A stretch of DNA of 7,435 bases, taken from assembly GCA_023458415.1 (NCBI GenBank), contig JAEWZO010000006.1, positions 1-7,435 of the forward strand. Reading direction: 5' to 3'. This stretch comes from Bacteroidota bacterium. GTDB lineage: Bacteria > Bacteroidota > Bacteroidia > Flavobacteriales > Weeksellaceae. Below the pieces are notes generated by a model. The model saw only the letters and a list, made by a program, of their open reading frames with translations, searched no databases and was not told where the DNA came from. Position numbers and translations under genes: made by a program. The first letter of the stretch is position 1; each line of letters opens with the position of its first letter. Below, one piece after another: positions 1 through 6,596 of the stretch.

Positions 1-1
1 T

Positions 2-568
2 TTTAAGTTCACCAAAGAAAATGTAGTTTCGGACGGTTTGGTTGCCATTGCACTCACGCTGATTTCCTATTCCGTTGCAGAAGTTTTCCACGGATATGGT
101 TTTATTGCTGTTTTTCTGGCCGCTTACATTTTCCGCCGTTTCGAGAAAGAACACGAATACCATGAAGATCTCCATAATTTTTCTGAACAGATTGAGAGAA
201 TTATGATGTCTATCCTGCTGGTAGTTTTCGGTTTGCTGATTGCTCAAGGTTTACTTCTGCATTTGGAAAGCACAGGAATACTGATGGCAATTGCATTCAT
301 TTTTGTCATTCGTCCCTTGTCTGCATATCTAAGTTTAACAGGTATTCCTATGAATAAATTTCGCAAAACTGCGATTTCATTTTTAGGAATTCGCGGCATT
401 GGCTCCTTCTATTATATATCGTATGCCTTTGCACATTCTGACAATTTTGCTGTGGAAGAAATGGAGGCAGTTTGGTCTATAGCTGCCTTTATCGTTTTAC
501 TCTCAGTTTTCACCCACGGGATTGTCTCGCCGATATTCATGAACCGAATCGGGATACAGAAAAAATAG
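2..568 (+). CDS. Cation:proton antiporter, CPA1/NhaP type (3' part)
   Basis: The reading frame is open from the left edge (position 2) to a TAG at 566-568, giving 188 residues of the C-terminal part; the true start lies outside the window, so the TTG at 38 is not a start. The visible part has about five to six hydrophobic segments: a long one (ALTLISYSVAEV, then GFIAVFLAAYIF), a charged cytoplasmic loop rich in Glu and His, then MSILLVVFGLLIAQGL, LMAIAFIFVIRPLSAY, FLGIRGIGSFYYIS and a final helix ending HGIVSPIF. The RPLS and GIRG segments match the conserved arginine-containing helices late in the NhaP/CPA1 transporter fold, which exchanges Na+ or K+ for H+ at the inner membrane. The protein stops soon after the last helix, so it has no C-terminal RCK/TrkA-type domain. 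It converges on the minus-strand operon and has no evident functional link to it. The family is fairly sure; the ion is not determinable. Confidence 0.85.
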   Translation, partial: FKFTKENVVSDGLVAIALTLISYSVAEVFHGYGFIAVFLAAYIFRRFEKEHEYHEDLHNFSEQIERIMMSILLVVFGLLIAQGLLLHLESTGILMAIAFIFVIRPLSAYLSLTGIPMNKFRKTAISFLGIRGIGSFYYISYAFAHSDNFAVEEMEAVWSIAAFIVLLSVFTHGIVSPIFMNRIGIQKK

Positions 569-571
569 TGC

Positions 572-1397
572 TTACTTTTCCGCATAATTTACTTTTCGAT
601 CCAGCTCAATTGGGTTGTTGTACTTGCGCATTCTGGCCTTTTCGGCGATTTCGTAGTCACGGAATTTCTGGTCACTGTCAATCATGGTACCATCTTCTGT
701 TATCAAAGGACTTTTCTTAAAGTCTAAATCAACAGTGAATAATGACTTCAGCGGAGCTTTGTAATATTCCAACTGAAGCTTCTTATATCTGTCGTATCCA
801 ATTTCAACATAGTTGCCAAACTCATTTTTATAAAGACCTACTACATAATTTTCACTGAGCTTTTCTGACCGAACCAGTTTGTAGCTGAAGTTATCTGCGT
901 CGTCATACAATTCAACAATTAAACCCGGAAGTCCTGAAAATTTATGTGGACCTTCATGAAAAGGAATCTCTGTTGCAAACCAGGCAGTCCAGTTTCGGCC
1001 GCTCCAATAGGTTGCTGCTTTCTGGAGTTTTAGGTTATCCAGCATTTTGTCTCAGTCATAATTTTCCAATTCTGAGAAGGTTGGTCTTTCAGTACAAAAG
1101 TGTCAAATCCTTTAAAAGTAATGGTAGAAACTGTGCCGGTTGTTCTGTCTTTTGAAAGAAGGTCGGTCATCTTACCATCAAATCCGAACGGTTTATTGGC
1201 TTTCTGCAGCGAATCGACTACAAAAATTTATGCTCGTAAAAGTAAGTCTTATCCGGATTTACGTCAAGATGATAATACGTTTGCATTTTTGTACTGTCCT
1301 CGGCCGCCATATTGTAATGATGGTCGTAAATGAAACGATGCGTCTGTGCATTTACAAACAAAGCAAACAATGTAAATATGAAGATAAATTTTTTCAT
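572..1397 (-). pseudogene. GLPGLI family protein, broken by two frameshifts
   Basis: This is a second copy of the GLPGLI gene lying just upstream of it in transcription. The ATG at 1397 opens MKKFIFIFTLFALFVNAQ, a signal peptide like that of its neighbour, followed by THRFIYD, identical in both copies. The frame hits a TAG at 1218-1220 after 59 residues. The neighbour's pattern resumes in a second frame from the A-run at 1222-1226 (FVVDSLQKANK onward) and moves to a third frame at the T-run 1045-1048, where the product continues as MLDNLKLQKAATYWSG to the TAA at 572. That last part holds WTAWFA, a perfect GLPGLI motif and the C-terminal NPIEL. Restoring one base in each run gives exactly 276 codons including the stop, against 277 residues in the intact copy. 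A separate 157-residue frame starting at 1045 could still be translated but would lack a signal peptide. Sequencing error in homopolymers is the main alternative to real decay. Confidence 0.85.
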
Positions 1398-1431
1398 TCT
1401 TAGTTGAGCTTAATTAATCGAAATTCAAGAA

Positions 1432-2265
1432 TTATTTGCTTTTCTTCGAAGGATACTTTACGGCACGGCTGAGCTCAATAGGGTTGTAAGATTTGCGGAG
1501 CCAGTCCTGATAATTTTCGGTAAGTTCTTTAAACTGATCTTTGCTGGTCACCTTTACATTCATCACCATGAAAGTAGTATTTGGATTTGACTCAAACTCC
1601 TGAATCATATCGTTAAGCGGATTTTCAAAAAATTCCAGCTGTTTCTTATGGACGATTTTCTCCGAAACTTTCAACGCTTTGTTTGTAGCATGACTTTCCA
1701 CAAAATCGGAAGTGTCCGGTTCTTTGTCCAGAACCTTACTTTTTTCCAGAGAAAAAATGAAATTCTTGCCGCTGTCCTCAATCTCGAAAACTAAACCGGG
1801 AAGTCCGCGGAATTTAAAAGGACCTTCGCTGATGGCAATATCTTTTGCAAACCAGGCCGTCCATTTTCTACCACCAAAATCTGTCGTTGCTTTTTGTAAT
1901 TGATAGCCTGCAGTTTCCTTGGTTTCCGACAATAGTTTCCATGTAATTTTATCGGTGGTTTCGTAGGAATAATAGCTGTCCAGCAAAAAGAAATTGGTAT
2001 TCACATCCGAATTTCTTTGGCGAACCAGAACAGGTGTATCGTTCCAGTTATAATTCCGCATGTTCCTAACCTTGTTTATGGAATCCATCTCCGCATATTC
2101 GTATTCGTAGAACTTTACGCTGTTGGGATTTACATCAAGAACCATGTTGGTCTTTTCGTATTCTGCCTCAGTGGAATCGATACGATAAGTGTAGTCGTAA
2201 ATAAAACGGTGCGTCTGCGCTGAAAGAAACAGCGGAAACAGTAAAAAGAAAACAAGTTTTTTCAT
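1432..2265 (-). CDS. GLPGLI family protein (secreted, function unknown)
   Basis: This 277-residue protein belongs to the GLPGLI family (Pfam Porph_ging), found mainly in Bacteroidota and without an established biochemical role. Residues 1-17 (MKKLVFFLLFPLFLSAQ) form a Sec signal peptide, so it acts in the periplasm or on the surface; no lipobox or other membrane segment is seen. The diagnostic motif is KFRGLPGLVFEIED at about 151-164, preceded by RKWTAWFA (133-140) and SEGPFKF; NPIEL lies near the C-terminus (261-265). The length is normal for the family. It starts 32 bp after the PepSY gene and ends 34 bp before the broken paralogue, in one direction, so it is probably the fourth gene of the receptor operon. 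The two copies share N-terminus, core and C-terminus but differ strongly at about residues 60-110, which may be the part that varies with ligand or partner. The family call is firm; any iron role rests on context only. Confidence 0.9.
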   Translation of the reverse strand: MKKLVFFLLFPLFLSAQTHRFIYDYTYRIDSTEAEYEKTNMVLDVNPNSVKFYEYEYAEMDSINKVRNMRNYNWNDTPVLVRQRNSDVNTNFFLLDSYYSYETTDKITWKLLSETKETAGYQLQKATTDFGGRKWTAWFAKDIAISEGPFKFRGLPGLVFEIEDSGKNFIFSLEKSKVLDKEPDTSDFVESHATNKALKVSEKIVHKKQLEFFENPLNDMIQEFESNPNTTFMVMNVKVTSKDQFKELTENYQDWLRKSYNPIELSRAVKYPSKKSK

Positions 2266-2270
2266 CCTGA

Positions 2271-2285
2271 GAGTAATTTTTACTC
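2271..2285 (-). repeat. Short inverted repeat just before the GLPGLI start
   Basis: GAGTAA and TTACTC pair perfectly around a TTT centre. In the minus-strand mRNA the hairpin would end five bases before the GLPGLI ATG, in the 32-bp spacer after the PepSY gene. It is too short and AT-rich, and lacks a run of U, to be a terminator. It could hinder ribosome loading or be chance in AT-rich sequence. Confidence 0.3.
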
Positions 2286-2297
2286 AAAGATAAATAT

Positions 2298-3500
2298 TTA
2301 CACTTTCAGTTTTTTCAATCTGTGCCACCAGATGATGATGCCTGTCACGGGAAGCATTGCCCCAATTAATGTGATGATGAAATAAAAAATGATACTCGGC
2401 AAACCCATTATTTCTCCGGTGTGAAGCGGTTTCGCCAAAGAAGTAAACTGTTTGTTTAGCGGTTTTTCCAGGAAGATTTCTTTCGTTTTCAGTTCGCCGG
2501 TTTTATCAAAACTCAGTTCATCGGGAAGTAATGCGCGCAAAAAATTATCCGTATTTATTTTCTTGACCATAAACCTCGGATTTTCGTCGTTCGGAAATTC
2601 CAAAGATAAAGTTCCCGGATTGGGGAAATGACGGTTGGTTTCATCGACAATCTTCTGAACCGAAACAATCTGTTCGTCTTTCAGCTCATTTTTTTCAGAT
2701 TCGCGGCTCAGCATATCGCTCATCAAATCGGCAAAAGCATCATTTTCTTCGGTCTCCGATACCGTATTGATCTGTGAAATCGGTTCACCGCCCAATGAAA
2801 CAATCAGTGCATTTTTAACCCAGGGATAAGTAACGTAGATTCCCGTGACCGATATGAACATCAGAAAAATAAGCGAATAAAAACCAAGAACATTGTGAAG
2901 ATCGTGATTCAGGCGTTTAAACCTTGCGTTGAATTTAACCGTTAAATTCTGTTTCAAATATTTCAGTTTTTTAGGCAACCAAAGGAAAAACCCGGAAATC
3001 ATCAATACCAAAAACATCAATACTGAAATTCCGCCAATTTGCCGGCCCACATTTCCCAACATTAAATTCCGGTGAAGATCGAGCACTACTTCAAAAAAAC
3101 GGTTCAAGCTCTGATTGCCGTTTCCGAGTTCTTTTTTCGAGTACGGATTGTAATACGAGCCCGAAACCGCGCCGCTTTGGTCTTTGTACGAAATATTCCA
3201 GGAACGTGATGAAGATTCCGGAATGGTTAATGAAATCAGTTCTTTTCCTTCCGAAAAAATTGTTTGCTGAAGTTCCCCAGGCGTTTGCGCAGTTCCTGAA
3301 GGAGCAATGAAGACTTTATCATAATTGTACGCCTCAATGATCTGCGTTTTGAATGCATAAAGACAACCGCTGATGCACAGCACAAAAACCACCACCGAAG
3401 ACAGCAAACCGAACCAAAGGTGAATGAGGTAACTGACGTATTTCAGCCACGATTCATTTTTTCTTTTTTTCCGGAAAAGACTTTTGAAGATTTTCTTCAT
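2298..3500 (-). CDS. PepSY-associated TM protein (PiuB/FoxB-like)
   Basis: A 400-residue inner-membrane protein of the PepSY_TM family, of the size usual for that family. Four membrane segments are visible at about 24-50, 155-176, 203-226 and 367-391. Histidines sit at the conserved places: H27 in YLIHLWFGLL, H143 in LHRNLMLG, H199 and H202 in NHDLHNVLG, H360 in KPLHTGEIMGLP, and H393 after the last helix. In the related FoxB of Pseudomonas aeruginosa, a ferrisiderophore reductase, such histidines bind haem between the helices. The large region 51-154 and the stretch 227-366 would lie in the periplasm. Third in the operon after the TonB receptor and lipoprotein, it would suit reduction of an imported ferric chelate to release iron. 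The family is sure; reductase activity is inference. The N-terminus is strongly basic (KKIFKSLFRKKRK), consistent with a cytoplasmic end. Confidence 0.9.
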   Translation of the reverse strand: MKKIFKSLFRKKRKNESWLKYVSYLIHLWFGLLSSVVVFVLCISGCLYAFKTQIIEAYNYDKVFIAPSGTAQTPGELQQTIFSEGKELISLTIPESSSRSWNISYKDQSGAVSGSYYNPYSKKELGNGNQSLNRFFEVVLDLHRNLMLGNVGRQIGGISVLMFLVLMISGFFLWLPKKLKYLKQNLTVKFNARFKRLNHDLHNVLGFYSLIFLMFISVTGIYVTYPWVKNALIVSLGGEPISQINTVSETEENDAFADLMSDMLSRESEKNELKDEQIVSVQKIVDETNRHFPNPGTLSLEFPNDENPRFMVKKINTDNFLRALLPDELSFDKTGELKTKEIFLEKPLNKQFTSLAKPLHTGEIMGLPSIIFYFIITLIGAMLPVTGIIIWWHRLKKLKV

Positions 3501-3525
3501 CTACTGATTTTCAAGCGGAAAACCG

Positions 3526-3546
3526 AACCCGTAACTTGTACGGATT
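3526..3546 (-). repeat. Inverted repeat in the lipoprotein-PepSY spacer
   Basis: CCGTA (3529-3533) and TACGG (3539-3543) pair around five bases, and two further A-T pairs extend the stem past one mismatch. It lies in the 87-bp spacer at 3501-3587, the longest gap inside the operon. No run of U follows in either direction, so it is not a classical terminator. It might be an mRNA-processing or stability hairpin that adjusts expression of the PepSY gene relative to the receptor. Nothing else recognisable lies in the spacer. Confidence 0.3.
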
Positions 3547-3587
3547 CAGCTTTCCTGAGTTGATTGATATGAATGTTGATATGATTT

Positions 3588-4196
3588 TTACTCTCTTCCT
3601 TTGTAGCCCACATCTTTCACCGTTTCCTCAAACTTCACGTACTGTTCCGGAGTAAGTGCTTTCTGGATGGCTGCTTTTCTTTGGGCATCAAATTTTCCCC
3701 AATATTCTCTCGCAAGTTCTGTATTGCCATGGTACACGTCGTGTGCATCGCTAAACGCCTTTTCAAAAGCATTGTTTGCGGCATTCACCACCTGCATTTG
3801 GTTTTCGTCGAGCCCGGCTTCCGTTTGAATTTTGGCAAGAAGTTCATCGTTGTAGCGTGATCTTTTTCTGGTATTTTTTGCGACAAATTCGTTGTATTTT
3901 GCAAATTCATCTGCGGTTAAAACCTGCTGTACTTCTGCATCCTGCTTTTTCTGAATTTCTTCAAATTTAGTAAACAGGGTTACTCTGTCAGGATGCTCTC
4001 CCATACTTTCGCGGACGGCTTTTCTTTCCGCATCGTATTTTTGGGTTATCGCAACAAAATTGGTGGCTTTTTCACCAGTGAAATTCATTTCAGTTTTGAA
4101 TTTTTCATAATCGGCTCCACGTTTTGTGTTTTCTCCTTTACACGCAATAATGACTGCGGATGCTGCAAAAGCGATGAATAATGACTTTAGTTTCAT
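3588..4196 (-). CDS. Small lipoprotein with duplicated helical repeat (unknown)
   Basis: I do not recognise a named family for this 202-residue protein. Residues 1-18 are a lipoprotein signal and the lipobox IIAC puts the acylated cysteine at 19. The residue after it is Lys, not the Asp linked to inner-membrane retention in E. coli. The mature part is charged and looks wholly helical. It appears to be an internal duplication: about 38-104 and about 127-192 each end in LTxxx followed by an aromatic-rich helix (VLTADEFAKYNEF at 92-104, ALTPEQYVKFEET at 180-192, 88 residues apart). The second copy matches the LTPEQ-type signature of CpxP/Spy-like periplasmic proteins (LTxxQ), some of which bind metals or act as chaperones. 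It lies 16 bp after the receptor gene, so the two are almost surely co-transcribed. A role as receptor partner, chelate binder or envelope chaperone is inference. The ATG is preceded by an A-rich leader and no clear Shine-Dalgarno sequence. Confidence 0.8.
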   Translation of the reverse strand: MKLKSLFIAFAASAVIIACKGENTKRGADYEKFKTEMNFTGEKATNFVAITQKYDAERKAVRESMGEHPDRVTLFTKFEEIQKKQDAEVQQVLTADEFAKYNEFVAKNTRKRSRYNDELLAKIQTEAGLDENQMQVVNAANNAFEKAFSDAHDVYHGNTELAREYWGKFDAQRKAAIQKALTPEQYVKFEETVKDVGYKGRE

Positions 4197-4212
4197 ATCG
4201 TTTTTTTTAAGA

Positions 4213-6414
4213 TTAGAATTTATAGTTTAGCTGTACTGCAAAGTTTCTCGGATCGTTTCTGTTCAGGTAACCACCGCGGTAATAAGCGCTGTAACCGGTG
4301 GCGTCATTCAGGTTGTTCGCAAAGAATTTAATTCCGTAATTCCCACGTTGGTAGCCGATCTGTGCATTAATGGTGGTAAAAGCATTCAGCATAAAAGGTT
4401 TCACTCCCGGGACGGTGTTGTGAACAATTACTTTCTGCGTAAACTCATTAACAGGCCTTTCACCAACGTAATAAGCGCCTCCTCCGAAATGCAGTCCGCG
4501 AAGTGCGCCATCGCGAATCGTGTAATTCACCCACGCATTTGCAGTGTGTTCAGCAGCCATCATCGGACGGGAGCCGTTTACATAAGCCGGGCTGTTTTCA
4601 TATTTCGCATCAAGGTAAGCGTAACCTGCCATGATTTCGAGATTTTTGAAGGCGCGGCCGATCAGGTCCACTTCAATCCCTTTTCGGGTAAGGTCTCCTG
4701 CAAAATCGTAGAATCCGGTTGCATTCCCCTGTTCATTCAGTACGGAATAGGAGAGATTGTTCATGTCCATTGAATACAGGTTGATGTTGAATCTCAGTTT
4801 TTCATCAAACCAGTCGGATTTCACACCACCTTCCCATTGTCTCGTTACAGATGGACCCACGGTTCCTCCATTTTGTAACAGATTGGAATTTCCGCGCAAG
4901 CTTGTCGTGGTCGTGTATGAAGCGTATAAATTAATGTTTTCAAGTGGTGAGAACATCAAACCGAACTGTGGATCCCAAGCGTGTTTCTGTCCGTCCTGAA
5001 TGTTTCCCTGAAATTTACTGTATCGGATTCCCAGGATGGCCTTGAAATGTTCACCAATTCCCAATACTTCCTGTGCCATCAAACCAATAGTCGGGCTTTT
5101 CGGACTTACAACCGTTGCGATGTACTGTAAAGCGTCCGGATTGATATTTTCCGGAAGGAAATTACTGACATTCTGCGTTATATCAATAACATCAACATTA
5201 ATTCCGGTAGCTGAAGGATCTCCGTTCAAACCGTAACTGTTGGTTTCTGTAAAACTTTCTTTCCAGTCGAAACCGATTTGAAAAGTATGTTTGAAAATTC
5301 CTGTTTTGATGTCGTGACCAATGAAATCGGCCTGAAATACCTTGGAGTGATCGGAACCGCCGCTTTTTCCCAAAGTCCTGCGGCGCATTTTGTAATCGCC
5401 TCCCACCGCTCTTAGCGCACCGGTGGTCAATCCCTCATCTTCGGAATCCATCCCCATGAATGCAGCACGCAGTTTGAAATGACCGTTCAGCAGTCTTTCT
5501 GCAGATAATCCGTAGCTGATGGCATCGGTTTTTGTGTAATCAGACGCAAAGCCAAGAAATTTTTCCTTCGGCATGTCGTAAATATTGTTTTCATCATCTG
5601 CAGAAAGATTGACAGTGCCACGGTTTGGAGTAGTTTTATCTTTCAGATAATCCATTTCGGCAACAATGGTCGTCTTATCGTCCGGCCGGAAAGCGAATGT
5701 TGGATTAAAGTAAAAACGTTCTCCTTTGATATGATCTGCGAATGATTCGTTGTTTTGGTAAGCGGCATTTACACGCATCGAGATCGATCCGCTGGCGTCG
5801 AGAACACGCTCGAAATCCAAAGTGGGACGGAACAGATTCCTGTTTCCGTAACGGAAACCTACATTACCATAGTTGTAAAATCTCGGAGTTTTGGTAGCAA
5901 TATTAATGACACCACCTGCTGCTCCAAGTGCGCTGCCGATTCCCTGTGTAATGGCTGCTGAACCACGCAGAACCTGCATGCTTTCCACACCTTGAACATC
6001 GGCAATCATTGAGCTTGTTCTAAAATCTGAATTCATCAGCACGCCGTTTTTCAAAACGGGTGTTCCACGGTAACCACGAATCGACATACTTTCTGAACTG
6101 CCCCCGTAGCTACTGAACAGAACTACTCCGGGAATATTCTTAGCGGCGTCGGTAATGGTAAGTGCACCCATGTCCTGAATCGCTTTTTCGGAAATCACGG
6201 AGATACTTTGTATCTGATCTCGTGGATTAAGCGGAAGACGGGTAATGATCTCAAGTTTTTTTGGTTGTTTTTTGGGAACTCCAAATAGTTCCACCTGTTC
6301 AATTTGTGATACTCTTCTGATGGTATCATCTTCAATTTCTGGTTGGTAACTCATCTGTCCGTACATTGATGTAAACAATCCGATGACACCAACGGCTACA
6401 AGCACTCTCTTCAT
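4213..6414 (-). CDS. TonB-dependent siderophore-type receptor
   Basis: A complete 733-residue outer-membrane receptor. The signal peptide is about residues 1-19 (MKRVLVAVGVIGLFTSMYG). The plug domain runs about 62-176, with ISVISEKAIQDMGALTITDAAKNIPGV, a SIRGYRG segment near 111-117, VESMQVLRGSAA and GGVINIATKTP. The rest, to 733, is the 22-strand barrel, ending in NFAVQLNYKF with the terminal Phe typical of BamA-assembled proteins. Plug layout and length fit the ferric-siderophore group (FhuA/FoxA/FepA-like) and not SusC: there is no long N-terminal carboxypeptidase-like domain and no SusD neighbour. It would import a ferric chelate into the periplasm with TonB-ExbBD energy. The ligand cannot be read from the sequence. 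It is the first gene of the operon, directly downstream of two palindromic boxes and a TATATTTG element, so metal-dependent repression is likely. The ATG at 6414 gives an immediate signal peptide and is the only sensible start. Haem or copper chelates remain possible substrates. Confidence 0.93.
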   Translation of the reverse strand: MKRVLVAVGVIGLFTSMYGQMSYQPEIEDDTIRRVSQIEQVELFGVPKKQPKKLEIITRLPLNPRDQIQSISVISEKAIQDMGALTITDAAKNIPGVVLFSSYGGSSESMSIRGYRGTPVLKNGVLMNSDFRTSSMIADVQGVESMQVLRGSAAITQGIGSALGAAGGVINIATKTPRFYNYGNVGFRYGNRNLFRPTLDFERVLDASGSISMRVNAAYQNNESFADHIKGERFYFNPTFAFRPDDKTTIVAEMDYLKDKTTPNRGTVNLSADDENNIYDMPKEKFLGFASDYTKTDAISYGLSAERLLNGHFKLRAAFMGMDSEDEGLTTGALRAVGGDYKMRRRTLGKSGGSDHSKVFQADFIGHDIKTGIFKHTFQIGFDWKESFTETNSYGLNGDPSATGINVDVIDITQNVSNFLPENINPDALQYIATVVSPKSPTIGLMAQEVLGIGEHFKAILGIRYSKFQGNIQDGQKHAWDPQFGLMFSPLENINLYASYTTTTSLRGNSNLLQNGGTVGPSVTRQWEGGVKSDWFDEKLRFNINLYSMDMNNLSYSVLNEQGNATGFYDFAGDLTRKGIEVDLIGRAFKNLEIMAGYAYLDAKYENSPAYVNGSRPMMAAEHTANAWVNYTIRDGALRGLHFGGGAYYVGERPVNEFTQKVIVHNTVPGVKPFMLNAFTTINAQIGYQRGNYGIKFFANNLNDATGYSAYYRGGYLNRNDPRNFAVQLNYKF

Positions 6415-6433
6415 AAATTATAGTTTCCTGCTG

Positions 6434-6441
6434 CAAATATA
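6434..6441 (-). promoter_or_regulatory. Putative -7 element, Bacteroidota type
   Basis: On the minus strand the sequence reads TATATTTG, an exact match to the TAnnTTTG -7 consensus used by the primary sigma factor of Bacteroidota. It lies about 20 bp before the receptor ATG, so the leader would be short. Only a weak -33 candidate (TTTA at 6462-6465, spacer about 20) is present instead of a good TTTG or TTG, as could fit a regulated promoter. Confidence 0.55.
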
Positions 6442-6465
6442 TTATTTTTAATTATTCTAAATAAA
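6440..6465. promoter_or_regulatory. Proximal palindromic box, putative metal-regulator operator
   Basis: Left arm TTATTTTTAAT (6442-6452) and right arm ATTCTAAATAA (6454-6464) pair at 9 of 11 positions around one central base. On the minus strand the conserved half reads TTATTTAGAAT, similar to half-sites used by some Fur-superfamily regulators, for example the TTTAGAA...TTCTAAA form of Irr. The box overlaps the last two bases of the -7 element and covers the -33 region, so binding would block RNA polymerase. The regulator itself is not in the window. Confidence 0.55.
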
Positions 6466-6485
6466 GAATTTTACTGATAAATATC

Positions 6486-6514
6486 ATTTTATTTTAAACT
6501 ATTCTAAATAAAAT
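6486..6514. promoter_or_regulatory. Distal palindromic box, second copy of the operator
   Basis: Arms ATTTTATTTTAAAC (6486-6499) and ATTCTAAATAAAAT (6501-6514) pair at 11 of 14 positions around one base. Over the 26 bp shared with the proximal box, 23 positions are identical, including the unbroken 13-mer TTTATTTAGAATA on the minus strand. The two centres are 47 bp apart. This copy lies upstream of the promoter and might give co-operative binding or looping. Confidence 0.5.
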
Positions 6515-6539
6515 ATATGTTGAGCGTAAGAAAGAGACG

Positions 6540-6571
6540 AAAAAAAATCCGCTCTCTTTCGAGAACGGATT
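6540..6571 (-). terminator. Intrinsic terminator of fusA-rpsJ
   Basis: On the minus strand an 11-bp stem (AATCCGTTCTC with GAGAGCGGATT, one G-T wobble) is closed by a GAAA tetraloop and runs directly into a tract of eight T. It begins 25 bases after the rpsJ stop codon. This is a textbook rho-independent terminator and should separate the ribosomal unit from the receptor operon that starts about 100 bp further on in the same direction. Confidence 0.9.
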
Positions 6572-6596
6572 CTTTTATCATAGCAAAGTGCAATTA

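Noticed and set aside
1045..1226. Programmed ribosomal frameshifting to restore the second GLPGLI protein
   Set aside because: Two separate -1 shifts would be needed. The runs are only 4-5 bases, the first site does not form a good slippery heptamer, and no strong downstream structure was seen.
1045..1226. Phase variation by slipped-strand mispairing
   Set aside because: Runs of four and five bases are too short to be hypermutable tracts, and two would have to change together.
946..1403. Several plus-strand open frames of 69-87 codons over the broken GLPGLI gene
   Set aside because: They lie antisense to clear GLPGLI sequence, have no family resemblance or leader, and overlap each other in different frames.
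2286..2306. A loose palindrome around AAATATTT at the end of the PepSY gene
   Set aside because: The arms fail to pair at several positions and it overlaps coding sequence; it does not match the two boxes upstream of the receptor.
4197..4212. Eight-T run after the receptor gene as a terminator
   Set aside because: The T-run is on the plus strand, so the minus-strand mRNA has A here; there is no hairpin and the next gene starts 16 bp after the receptor stop.
4348..4773. A 141-codon plus-strand frame
   Set aside because: It is entirely antisense to the barrel of the TonB receptor, whose frame is intact and conserved; the product has no recognisable domain.
6434..6514. An alternative reading of the palindromes as part of an IS or attachment site
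   Set aside because: No transposase or integrase is nearby, no flanking target duplication is seen, and the position over a promoter explains them better.
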